A program made the position numbers and the translations under genes. Below the pieces are notes generated by a model. That model saw only the letters and a program-made list of their open reading frames with translations. It searched no databases and was not told the origin of the DNA. This document shows positions 1-10,412 of a stretch of 64,000 nucleotides of DNA, one piece after another. The stretch comes from Zantedeschia hybrid cultivar (lineage: Eukaryota; Streptophyta; Magnoliopsida; Alismatales; Araceae), in the NCBI GenBank assembly GCA_030544215.1, contig JARZZO010000006.1, forward strand, positions 48,150,501 to 48,214,500, in the 5' to 3' direction. Each line of letters begins with the position of its first letter. Position 1 is the stretch's first letter.

Positions 1-30
1 TTCTTTTTGTTGATTGATTTGCTGTGGAAG

Positions 31-1073
31 CTACTGCTCTGCTGGTGCAGAAAGAGCTTCTCCTGATGCTCCAATGACATTTGCAGATAGCTCCGCTTCC
101 TCATCAATGTTTTCCAATAGGGTAGAAAAATTTTGGGCAACTAGGGCTGTCGCTTGCATTCTTCTGGTAACTAGACCCGACCTTGAGGCTAAATCTCTGA
201 TTTCTTCTGGATCTTCAGGGAGTACTCCATACTTGTTGATAGTATGACATGAATAAATCATCAGGCTTCCTTGGGTGAATTCTGCTGATCTCCTTGCGGA
301 AGGAGGTTTCGGCTGCAGCCTTTGGAATGCAGATGTTTTGAAGGCTTTTTCGGCTCTTCATTTTCATATCTTTCTCTTGACTTTTTTCTTTTTGGCAACT
401 CAACATGAGGTAGCTGCCTTTGAATTGGTTTCCATATTTGCCGCCTTTGTGACTGAAAGATTGGCTTTGATTTTTCTTGTGCATATTGATCTTCTTGATG
501 TTTGGGCACCCAGATTTGCTTTGCTGGTGGCTCTTGACAATATTTCGTCCCATAACAATAAGCTGGTTTGGGATTTCTTTCTTGCTTTTCCGACATCTGA
601 ATCTTAACTTTTCCTTTTTCTTTTCTTTCATTTTTCATTCTTTCTCTGTCCATGTCTTCAAAGACCTGGAATGAATTTGGAACTGGAATATTTGGAACCA
701 GTCGGTCTTTGGAAGTATCAACTTTGCTGCCGTCTAGAAAGATCCGCAGGCTCCCAACAAGAATTGATTTTTTGGTCTTGGACCATTGTGCAAAGACTGC
801 CTTTGATTTGAGCTGGGGATTTTGACCCTTTCAGATATTTCCCTAATATTGTCTTGAAGATGATGCAACATGACTATGAATAGTGCAACAGTTGACTATT
901 TGCGTTTGAGGTATATCAGATATAATCTCAGGTTGCATGAAGACCACTCCGAGAAAATTCGAAAAACCAATAACGGGAGGGAAGCTCCCGAATGCCACAG
1001 GTACCGCCAGGTAGCCATAGCGAACATGGTTCTTGACCACCAGAGGGCCGAAGAAAACTTTCGATTCCATTGA
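31..1073 (-). pseudogene. Degenerate basic, Gln/Lys-rich coding remnant of unknown function
   Basis: Reading the minus strand from about 1073 down to 31 gives two long open stretches (843-1070 and 261-653) joined by a mostly open reading interrupted by stops. The upstream part is hydrophobic and mixed (MESKVFFGPLVV...); the downstream part is strongly basic and Gln/Lys-rich, with runs such as KRKKSRERYENEEPKKPSKH. I recognise no named domain, no zinc knuckle and no protease motif. It lies next to a palindrome-rich block (1482-4499) and has the same antisense placement as the genes in elements G1 and G2, so it may be the end of an antisense or polyprotein ORF of another retroelement. That link is inference. 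It could also be a non-coding stretch that happens to be open. Confidence 0.3.
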
Positions 1074-1481
1074 GTCTCCTGTAATACAACAAAGAGATAA
1101 TCAATAACTTCAAAGAATGGGTGTTATCCTTATTCTTCCGACGAGAAGATGAAGGGAGGACAGGTCCCACCGGATGTGCCAAAAGAGATTGTCGTACATT
1201 TTTTAGGGAAAATGCACTTGATCTTGATTTTCTGATTTAGATTTATATTTGTGTTTGTGCGCTTTACCTGACTCAATCAGATGAATGCGTAGTTCTTCGA
1301 CCCGATCCCGCTACCCATAAATGGAATAGCGTTAATTACATCCTCCTAAGAGGAAAACCCCTGATTAATCGTCGGAAGAATATAATAACACCCTTTGAAA
1401 TGATATAAGTCAGATATACAAGATTGCATTCGAAAAATGAATGAATTTCTGTTTTTATTTGAGAAGAAAACTCATTTTTTA

Positions 1482-4400
1482 GTTTAAAGTTGAGTCTGCG
1501 CAAGACTTAATTTATTGATTTTTATTGATGGATAATGATGAGAGACATTTTTTTTTTTAGTCTTTTAGGATTGATTTATGTGGATGCATTGAAGATTTGT
1601 TGAATTTTTATGTTTGGGAGTGAACATGAAGTTGAGTCTACGTAAGGATGCGCAGACTCATTTGTTACCAATGAGAATACTTGTATTTATTTTGATTTTT
1701 GATTTGTGAAAAGAATGAAGATCTTTTTTATGGTATTTTGATTGAAGTGGATGACATTTTTTATCAAGGGAGTCTAATAAACATTTTTTATTGTGTTTTT
1801 TCAAATTTGAAGTGAAGAGACTTTGGATTTGATTTGGAAAATATGGAAAAATGTTTTTTATGTTTTCTTATTTGGTTTGAGTAAAAAATGCTTCAAGGAT
1901 TTATATTTTTTTATGTTTATAACTTTTTTAAGGATAAGAAAGATGTGCAAATTCAATTGAAATGAGATTTCTTTAGGTATTTTTTATGTTTTGCAAAAAG
2001 GCAAATTTGAGTTTTATTTGATTTTTTATTTACAAGAAGTGTAGAGTTTTATCTTGGAGTTTTTGATTTAATTTTAAAGGAATTGAGGTTGAAAAAATTG
2101 GATTTTACCAATTGGGGGGTTGAGTCTGCACAGGGTAGCATAGACTCATTTGTCACAAGCCTATTTTTTCAGTTTTTAGGTAATTTTAAGGAAAAAGTTA
2201 TCATTTTTGTTTGGGTTTTTATTTGTGGAAAATATAGGGTTTATTCTTAAGATTTTGATTTGATTTGAAGGGAATTTAATGGCCAAAGTACCAGATTTTA
2301 AGAATTTAAGGTTGAGTCTGCACTATAGAGCGCAGACTCATTGTTTATCAAAGTGTTTAAACATTTTTTATATTTTTTGTAAAAGGAGTTTTAAGCTTTT
2401 ATTTAGGTTTTTTACTTATATAAAGTATAAAGTTTTTTATGTAAATTTTCGGATTTAATTTGGAGGGAATTTAGGGTCAAAAAGGCTAATTTTGGGATTT
2501 AAAGGTTGAGTATGCGCAGGGTAGTGCAGACTCATTTGTCACCAATTTGTTTTGAGTTGTTTTTTACATTTTTTCAAGAACAACTTGGTGTTTTTATTTG
2601 ATTTCCTGATAGATGAGAATAAACTTAATTTTTAGAGAGTTTTAGATCATCTTGAAGTGGTTGGGAAGTTGATTTTTTATTTTTTGTGAATTTCAGGGTT
2701 GAGTCTGCGCCAGGATGCGCAGACTCAAGTCTGAACTGAGAATTTTTTGTTTATGAGTTGTTTTATTGGATTTTTGGTGAGATAACTTGATTTTATGTTT
2801 TGTTTGGTGATGATTTACATGTTTGGAGCTGCGGGCATGATTTAAGGACCAAGAGATGAGGTTTTGGCCTTAAGATTGATGCGCAGACTCAAGTTTAAAG
2901 AGGATTTTGAGCAAGATTATTTAAAAGATGGAATCTCCTGAGGTTGAGGGGAATTCCAAGATTTTCAAAATGCTAGGGAGCTTCAAAGATCAAGGAGACA
3001 AGAAAATGGGTTTGAGTCTGCGCAGGGGGTGCGCAAACTCAGCTAATCTTATGATTTTTGTTTATTTTGAAGGGATTTGGATCCTTTTTGTAAATAGATG
3101 TTTATTTAAATGACATAGAGTGTTTGATATATGATTGTGAGTGATTTAAACAATTTGATTTATTGTTTAGTTGATTTTTTTATTTGAAATGAGCATATGA
3201 AAGGTGCGCAGACTCAACTTAAGTTTGGACTTTTGTGCTTATTTAAAATAGAAGATGGCTATCTTAAACATTTTTTTGAATGAATGAACTTTAATTATTT
3301 GAGTTATTTGAACCATAAATGAGGCTATCAGTCCATGCAGGGCATCTTTGACAGTTTTGAGTTGAGTCTGCGCAAGGGTGCGCAGACTCAGAATAGTGGC
3401 GCAGACTCAAGTCTGAAAATTGGTTTTTTGAGTTTCCTGCACAGTTCAAGCTGCAATTAAATCCATCAAGGGGTTAGTTTCAACCATTAAAGTTAGAATA
3501 TGAAATCTGGAGTCGAGGAAAACAGATTATACTCCATTCCCAATCGAATGTCCATGGTTTATAGGTGCGCAGACTCAAAATCTGAGCATAATTTCAGGTT
3601 TATACCTCTTTCAACTTGAAGTGATTCAAGAATCACTACAAATTTGGGGAGAATAATACTGAAAAATCTCAGAAGTTGAGTATGGCTACATAAAGCCTTT
3701 TCAAGGAGTAGTTCTTGTGTGGATTTCTTGAAATGACATGATTTCTTCATGTTTATCCCATTCTTCTTGGATCACTTTATAAAGCATTGAAAATGCTTAA
3801 TATAATGATTCCAAGTTGAATTTCAACCTTTCATTAGGAAAACCCAATCAAAGGTTTAGGATCTTCATGAAGGATCATGGCATGAAGGGACCCGAAGGAC
3901 CAACTCCTTTAAAGGGATATGTAATGGCTAATGGACCATAGGGATGACTGTAAATGGGGGCGTGCCGAGCATCCAACCACTCACCCAAAGGATGCCCTTA
4001 ATTCTTTCAAAATGAAAGGGTTATCCACAGGGAATCGCCCATTCCATTTCTACATTTAGGGAGCAAGGAACTCCACCAACTCATTGGGACTTCGGGACAT
4101 ATCATCTAAATGAACCCATAGAAATGGGAATACAAGAATGATGTTTCTTTTTTGTGTGAGGGCCCTTGATGGGTTACCCAACATGAGATTGTTGGCACCC
4201 TTAGATTGGGACATCCTTGAGAAACATCGGAAGAAACTTAAAATGTTAAAACATATGGCAAAATTTCGGTTTGAAACATTAAAAGCTTAACAACCCAAAG
4301 TCCAAGCCATTTAGGACCTTCATTGAGCCTCAAAAGGACAGCCCTAGGTCCAAGGAACCTTTGGACAACTTGGGGGAGGATCAAAGAATCACCTCAAGCC

Positions 4401-4499
4401 CAAAAACCAAGCTGAAAGAGGCGCAAACTCAAAAAATTGTAACTGGCGCTGAGTCTGCGTAGGGAGGTGCAGACTCATGAATAGTAGCTGCAGACTCAA
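1482..4499. repeat. Array of dispersed GAGTCTGCGC palindromes (family J)
   Basis: A unit of about 29 nt, TTGAGTCTGCGCA then 3-5 nt then TGCGCAGACTCA, recurs as an inverted repeat. Full or nearly full units are at 1632-1660, 2120-2148, 2312-2340, 2506-2534, 2699-2727, 3012-3041, 3362-3390 and 4448-4477. Half units are at 1482-1493, 2875-2892, 3204-3217, 3398-3410, 3564-3579, 4423-4432 and 4488-4499. The spacing is irregular (about 150-350 nt) and the DNA between is AT-rich and not repeated. No gene is visible here. Some units carry paired or single decay changes. By analogy with G1 and G2, where palindromes lie in LTR U3 regions, this may be part of a very long LTR, but I could not fix its ends. 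Confidence 0.85.
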
Positions 4500-5940
4500 C
4501 ACTGTAGCACTGCAGACCACAGATTCAGGCTAAAATCCGGATTTTTGGTAAAAAATGGGTTTAAATCTAACCCAAATGATGAAAAATAAAGTATAAAAGA
4601 TACAAGGCCTAAAATATTTATTTAAAATATATTTTAGATGTATTTCTTTAGGAAAATATTATGAAAACTTAAATATGAACATATGAGAAACTTAGGTATA
4701 CTTTTATCTTTTCCATAGATCTCTCCTTCTTGGCTCTATGTTAGTGGGTTTATACCCAAAGAAGCTCATCTTCAACTAGTGAGGGAACCTCCTTGAGAAC
4801 CTCTAGGGTCTAAACCCTTAGCCATTAAAGGAAAAAAAATCCAAACAAAACTCATTCGGTTCCAACATGAAGACAAAAACTTAAACTTTAATATATATGA
4901 AACTTAGGGGATTTCTCTTGATGTTTAGCCTTGGGGGAGCATCATCCATAGATGGGATGTGCTCCTAAGGGTCATGGAAGGCCAAGCCACCTTGAAAAAC
5001 CCCAAAACCAAAGACAAATAAATGAAAAATCAGTTTTCAAGAAATCTGGACAGCAAAGCACATTTTGGGTCATATCTCCATATTCAGGAGGTTTCAACGC
5101 TTGAGGAGACCATTTATATAAACTAGAAAGGCCCCTCTACCATCTCCAGTCGAAAAACACATACCTTATGAACGAAAAAATGACATAAAATCAAGGTAAC
5201 CAGCAGATTCACAAAACAGACACAGGAAATCGTAACTTTGTATTTCATTGCATTCAATCATCATGGATGAACATCAAGGGGGAGATAGAAGTTTCTATGA
5301 ACATCAAACTGAAAGAAAAACATTATAAGAAAGCAAGGGGATAGAAATAAACCCCTTCTTCACCCCCACTCTACCTTGGAGAGGGGATGAGAAGGGAGAA
5401 TGGCTTTTGAAGCCTACAATCTTTCTCTCTTCTTCTCTAGCACTCTTTCTTTCTTTCTCTCTTATTTTTTCCTTTTTTCTTCTCTCTTGGGATGCAGGAG
5501 ATGGAGGGGAATGGAGGAGGGAGACGTGCTCCTCCTGGCCTCTCTCTTTTCTTCTTTTCTTTTCTCTTTTTTGGGATTTTTGTCTCCAACTTTTTGTTGT
5601 AGAAGATGGGGGTTCTTTTATAGATAAAGTTGGGTTACTTTTGGAGGGTAGATTAGACATCCATTAACCTTAAATTATGGATAAGAAACTCCTCTTAAGA
5701 GCCCTCCAATGAGGCCACAACACTTAGAGAATCATGATTGGCTTCTCTTTTTACTTTTCACCTACCTTCTTCTAGAAGAATCTTGAGGGGGGGACCACTT
5801 GCTTTTCTTCTTATCCTCTTTTGGGCAGATTTGAACATGGGCCAAAGCGATAAGAATAGGCCATGGAGGGGACCATTTGGGGCCCTTTAGAGGCTGCCAT
5901 AAAATTAGGCTTTGGCCTTTACTTTTTGGGCCCAAATTGG
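4500..5940. other. Non-coding, probable old LTR sequence, ends unresolved
   Basis: No gene is seen. The block holds TATA-like strings on both strands: TATATAAA near 5113 on plus and CTATAAAAG near 5612-5620 on minus. A purine/pyrimidine-rich tract at 5380-5580 explains the long low-complexity open frames there. These are promoter-like and compatible with a retroelement LTR, but neither orientation is proven and no paired LTR copy is present in the window. Confidence 0.3.
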
Positions 5941-5954
5941 CCCTATTGGGCTTC

Positions 5955-6252
5955 TTTTGCTTGAGATAATGGGCCCGGGCCTGCCCCCTTGGATTTCTTC
6001 ATCATTTGGGCTGAAAGTAACACCTTTTTGACTTCTTTGAGCTTGCAAGAATAGGCATGACTGCTGTCAATTAACTTTTCTTTACTTGGGCCTTCTTTGA
6101 AAAATTGTTTGGACCTCCTTTACTTGAGATAATGGGTCCGATTGTGCCATTGAATTTCTTCACCATTTGGGCCCTAGAGTGGCACCTTTTTTTATTCACT
6201 TGGCTTGCAAAATAGGCATGACTGTTGTCCATTAACCCTCTCTTTACTTGGA
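5955..6252. repeat. Imperfect tandem duplication, about 160 bp period
   Basis: 5955-6093 and 6116-6252 share landmarks in the same order: CTTGAGATAATGGG, then TTTCTTCA, ATTTGGG, GCTTGCAA, then GGCATGACTG, GTC and ATTAAC. The copies differ by many substitutions and small indels, so the duplication is old. It lies immediately downstream of the PMD gene's stop codon (minus strand). Confidence 0.7.
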
Positions 6253-6279
6253 AAAAATAGTTTGGATTTTTCTCTTTGC

Positions 6280-6339
6280 TCATTTTTTGGTGACAACAGT
6301 AATGGCAGCCTCGTGAGCAGTCGAGGTAGAAGACAAAGC
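6280..6339 (-). pseudogene. Last-exon tail of the PMD gene, cut off by copia A
   Basis: If copia A (6340-15957) and one copy of its AAAGC target duplication are removed, the frame of the PMD gene's sixth exon at 15963-16001 runs on through these bases and ends at a TGA at 6282-6280. The predicted C-terminal tail is about 33 codons long, rich in Ala, Ser and Thr, ending VVTKK. Frame continuity across the insertion is seen directly; that this is the true gene end is inferred from the stop codon. It is the only part of the gene on the left side of A. Confidence 0.65.
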
Positions 6340-7927
6340 TGTTAGAATTGGGTGGCCTCAAAGCCAATCATTGTACATTCTAGTTGAAATTATTAATAAA
6401 CGCAATTATTTCTTCGTTTATAGTTCTCGCAAATTAACTATCGTAATGAAGGTCTATAGACAAATGTATGGGATATTGAATCATGATGAGATCATGGTAG
6501 TGAGATCAATATCCTCAGTCAATTGTCTTAAACAGTTCTCGATCATAGGATATTTGAGATGGACATTAAATATCCGATAAGATCGACACAAGTTATGTCT
6601 GCTCATGTGATGAGGGTGAATGATCTCACATTCACTCGTGTGGTGACACTAAGACAAACATGTGGGTGCTCATTAGATAATGAGTTCACTGAACATACCC
6701 AAATAAGAATTCCTGGATGGTAATTATACCTATTTGTCAACCAGGGAATTCAATCGTTGCAGTAGCACAGTTGGTCCTTTGACCTGAGTCACCAATGATA
6801 CCTTGTTTGTGGACCATTGTATCTTGATTCTCTGACTTGTAGACTTTAACCATTAAGTCCACCATAATCGGTCTTTCAGATACAGCGGAAAGCTTGCGAA
6901 GGTAATTGAGTGAACAACAAGGGATCACTCACTCTTGGTATAAGACTGGAGAGAGAATGCCCTATAGATGTGTACACAGAAATCCCTGGCCAGGGTCAAA
7001 TGAAAGAGATGTCTTTCTAGATATTAACTGTGTACTGGAATCCATCTGGATAATGCGATAGAGGGTTTGACTATAAAACCATACCCTTGCGTTATTGGGA
7101 CATTGCATGAGTGAAGGATTATATATGTGCGGCATCTGCAGACGGAAAGGTTCAATTAAAGGGAACAGTATCCCTTATATCTTCTGGGATCATGAGGTAG
7201 TGTTTGGTGCTGTTCATGATCAGAAGGCCAAGTTATTTGATCATCAGATGATAATTCACTTGTTTATTAAATTAATCATTTAAAATATGATGTTTAAATG
7301 TTAATTAATAAATATTAAACTCTAGAAACAGTTCTAAGTTTAATGGGCCTGCAACCGGACTGATATATGGGCCTAGAAGGTCACACACATAAGAGTTCTC
7401 GTCAGACGGTGAGAGACGTTAAATTTCATGCTTATCTGGGTTTTTATGAAAAGCCGCAGGATAAACATGAAGATTTAATGGAGAATTATCCAAGGCCAAA
7501 CTCTTGGATAATCATGAGGATTAATCCTTGTGCTTATCGTTATTTCTATATAAGGAGGGCCAAGGGGAAGGGGTAAAAAGTTGGTTGGACGAATTACTCA
7601 CCCCAGAATCTCTCTCTCCTCTCTCTCTCTCCTTCTCTCTCTTTTGGAGTAGATATGTCTCTCTCCGCGCATAGTGGATTTGAGATCTGGTCGGAGCACT
7701 CAAGTCGAGGAAGAAATCGCGTCTGCTGCGGGAACTCGTGTGGATACCTCTAGAGATCGTGCGCGTGCGCGATTACCGAGTCGGCATCATCTACGGGAGA
7801 TTCGAAACCCCTCAAAGGTGAAGAACCGTTCTTCCCGCGTTTATTTTAATGTCCGTTTTACGATCCCAGCAACCGATACAATAGGAATCGATTTTATTTT
7901 CCGCTGCGTTCTAGGCGATTCCTAACA
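6340..7927 (+). repeat. 5' LTR of copia A
   Basis: 1,588 bp, starting TGTTAG and ending CTAACA, a perfect 6-bp terminal inversion. It is nearly identical to 14357-15957. It includes a CT-rich microsatellite (about 7610-7645) that is longer in the 3' copy. The 3' boundary is fixed by the primer site that follows directly. Confidence 0.97.
7546..7555 (+). promoter_or_regulatory. TATA box of copia A LTR
   Basis: TCTATATAAG lies about 380 bp before the LTR end, with a CT-rich initiator-like region about 60-90 bp downstream, as expected for a U3/R promoter. The same string occurs in the 3' LTR near 15564. Confidence 0.6.
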
Positions 7928-7928
7928 G

Positions 7929-7944
7929 TGGTATCAGAGCCAGG
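7929..7944 (+). promoter_or_regulatory. Primer-binding site (initiator tRNA-Met) of copia A
   Basis: TGGTATCAGAGCCAGG follows the LTR after one base. It is the standard plant copia primer site complementary to the 3' end of initiator tRNA-Met. It fixes the LTR end and the transcription direction. Confidence 0.95.
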
Positions 7945-8599
7945 TTGCTAGTTCGCTCGTAAAACGGCATCATTTTGCGTATTTTTCTCGTTATGCGTGT
8001 TTTTCTCGTTATGCGTGTAGAACCCGTATTGTACGTGTTCATGCATTTAATCCGATTAAAAATGACAGAATAGTGTTCATATGATGAACACAAATAATTT
8101 GATTATTTTTCTGTAATTTTTCGGATTTTATTTGGGATTTTCGGAGTTCTTCATGAGATGATGAACCGGGGTACTTCGGCGGCTTCGTTTACGATTCCCA
8201 AGTGTTGGGATGGCGGCCCGGGTGTTTGGATCATTTGGTGATAGTCACCACTACACATCTGACACATTTGCCGGCACCGGGGTGGCCATGAAGAGCTACA
8301 AAATCGAGCCCCAAATCGGATTTAAAATCTAGAAAACCAGATTTTAAGGGGAAGTTTAGGGCTCGATCCAGGGGCCATTTGGCCACCGCCGGCTGCCCCA
8401 CCGGTGCCGGGCGGGTCGCGGCGGTGGGGGCGTTGCCGGCGGTGCTTGGCGGCGCCTGCGCCAGCGCCCGGCGGCGCTACCATAGCCTCCTCCCCGCAGC
8501 CTGCATTTAGTTAGGGTTTCAGGTTTTTTGCAGGTTTCGGCTGGGAAGAGGCGGCCGGACCGCCCAGTCCCGACCCAGTCGGACCGGGCCGGGAGCTGG

Positions 8600-8755
8600 G
8601 CGGTGCCTGGCTCGGGCCAGGGTTCAACCCTGGCCGAGCCAGAACCCCTGGCCGAGCCAGGGTTCGACCCTGGCCGAGCCAGGGCTCGGTTCTGGCCAGG
8701 CGAGAGCCCCTGGCCGAGCCAGGGCTAGACCCTGGCCGAGCCAGGGTCCGGGTCC
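8600..8755 (+). repeat. GC-rich palindromic repeats CCTGGCC-GAG-CCAGG in leader
   Basis: The palindrome-forming string CTGGCCGAGCCAGG or close variants occurs about five times in roughly 150 bp, alternating with GGTTC/GGCTC spacers. Open frames over this block (8511-8786) are repeat artefacts. Related CCTGGCTC...CCAGG strings occur at the same place in the leaders of B (near 34955-34975) and D (near 52330-52410). Confidence 0.85.
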
Positions 8756-9920
8756 GGGCCAATTGGGCCCTAATGGGCTGGGCCAATTTTTTTTATGGTT
8801 ATTAAAAATGTTTTAATTACTGTTTAGCCCCTTATAACCCCTTTATTAGTCCATTTTAAGCCCATTTAAGCTCGTTTTAAAATTGTTTTAAAACAGTAAA
8901 ATTATAGGAATAATTAATAATTGTTATTAATTATTTTTATGATTAATAACAGGTTATTAAAGTGTTTAATAACTGTTATTCAATTAAAGGGCTTTATGGT
9001 TAATAGGGTGTTAGTTAATTATTTAAAATTGTTTTAGATAATTAATTTCCCTGTTAAATTAATTAGTTTAAAAATGTTTTAAACTGATTTCATGCATAAC
9101 TTGATTATATTCTACTGTTCAAATTGTTTGAATTAGGATTAAGATTAACTGAATGGTTTAGTTAGTTAATTTGTCAATAATGTTTTGAATATTATTGATT
9201 ATGTTGAAATAAATGTTATTTCGAAAACTAATTGGTATTATAATTTTATAGTTATAAAATTTAATACCAAACTGCAATTATGTGATGATTGTGATGCATG
9301 TGATGTGTTTTATGGTGGGATGATTATGGACTTAGTATTTTCATATGATGAATGATGTGGATGAATGCGATGCTTATTTCATTTGGTATTTTAAATAGGA
9401 CCTGCGTGTCCTCCTCTCTCTTAATCCAAATGTACTCTCTACCTTCCTATAAGATTGTACTCCCCTTGATAATATCAAGGTTTCTAAGTGTTTAAATGTA
9501 CATTTGTGGACCTGCGAGTCCTGAATTTCATATTTAAATGTATCGGATTAAGCTAAGAGGACGGGATCTTCTGAAGACACCTCTGGAGGAAGGACTCGCA
9601 TCAAATGGAACCAGTGTTGCTGTTTTCACATTAGGATTCTATTATGGATCATTGTTTGGCTCCGATGATTCCATAGTAGCTTAAGCAGTCCATGATCATC
9701 CCTATTTAATGTTTCTGCATATATGTGATATTTGTGGTCTATGCTATCATATATATATTTATATTAAGTATAATGATACTTCAAATCGAAATACTATTGA
9801 TAGCACAATTTTTACAAATCAAATCAAAAACCCTCTTTTAAAACTTAAGTTGTAAATGTGAGATATTCAGAATAATCCACGTAACCCACCATCATTATAG
9901 ATCTTAGGATAATTCTTATC

Positions 9921-10233
9921 TCAAATGGATTTGTTGTGCTACCACAAGGTCTATTTGATTTAGAAATTAACCTAGGTCTACGACATGTGATGTCATTAAG
10001 ATGAATGGACAAATAATGTAGTTTTGTTGTGCTACCACAAGGATTGCACTATGAATTCATGTCATCTAAGTAATGATGGATAAACTTAATTGAATCATTT
10101 GATTTGTTGTGCTACCACAAGGTCATTCTGATTCAGGGGTTAAATCGATCGGATATTGCAAAACGTTGCAATTGTCAAGAGTTGACTGCCTAAGGGACTT
10201 GATGTGATTTGTTGTGCTACCACAAGGTCACAT
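9921..10233 (+). ncRNA. Four-stem-loop array in copia A leader
   Basis: The 20-nt core TTTGTTGTGCTACCACAAGG occurs four times without change: 9930-9949, 10023-10042, 10103-10122 and 10208-10227. Each core has its own complementary flanks: TCAAAT/ATTTGA (9921, 9953), TGTAGT/ATTGCA (10017, 10043; two G-U pairs), TGAATCA/TGATTCA (10091, 10129) plus TGA/TCA against the core, and ATGTGA/TCACAT (10202, 10228). Within the core, TTGTG and CACAA can pair around CTAC. The arms differ between copies but stay complementary, which suggests RNA structure under selection. A role in packaging, dimerisation or translation is inference. Confidence 0.75.
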
Positions 10234-10392
10234 GCATGTTGCCCGAAGGATTCTAATCCCCACTAGGAGATCACAGGAATCTCCCGTTTTGTATATTAGA
10301 GGGTCATACAGATCGCCGAAAAATAGTGGGAGCCTAAATCTAGATTAAAAGTCCTAAATCAGATTTTAAGAACAATCTGCTCATTTTTATAT

Positions 10393-10412
10393 ATATTTCC
10401 TTGTAGGTCACT
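10393..10412 (+). promoter_or_regulatory. Candidate 3' splice site just before copia A gag
   Basis: A pyrimidine-rich stretch ending TTCCTTGTAG/G lies 6 bases before the gag ATG at 10413. The same arrangement is found in B, C and D at the same distance. It suggests that the long leader, with its many upstream ATGs, may be removed as an intron to make a gag mRNA. I could not identify the matching donor by eye. Confidence 0.4.

Larger units (their letters stand above)
7945..10412 (+). other. Long untranslated leader of copia A
   Basis: About 2.5 kb between primer site and gag with no long conserved frame and many short upstream ATGs. It contains a GC-rich CTGGCC...GCCAGG palindrome block (8600-8755), an AT-rich block with palindromes (about 8930-9270) and four ordered stem-loops (9921-10233). 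It ends with a pyrimidine-rich stretch and TAG six bases before the gag ATG. Copia B, C and D have the same order of parts. Confidence 0.85.

Noticed and set aside
5304..5667. Long open frames on both strands rich in Lys/Arg/Glu or Ser/Phe/Leu
   Set aside because: They arise from a purine/pyrimidine-biased tract and have no domain or counterpart elsewhere in the window.
9930..10227. Regularly spaced identical 20-nt repeats, superficially CRISPR-like
   Set aside because: This is a plant retrotransposon leader; only four units, irregular spacing of 80-105 nt, arms complementary to each other, and no cas-type genes.
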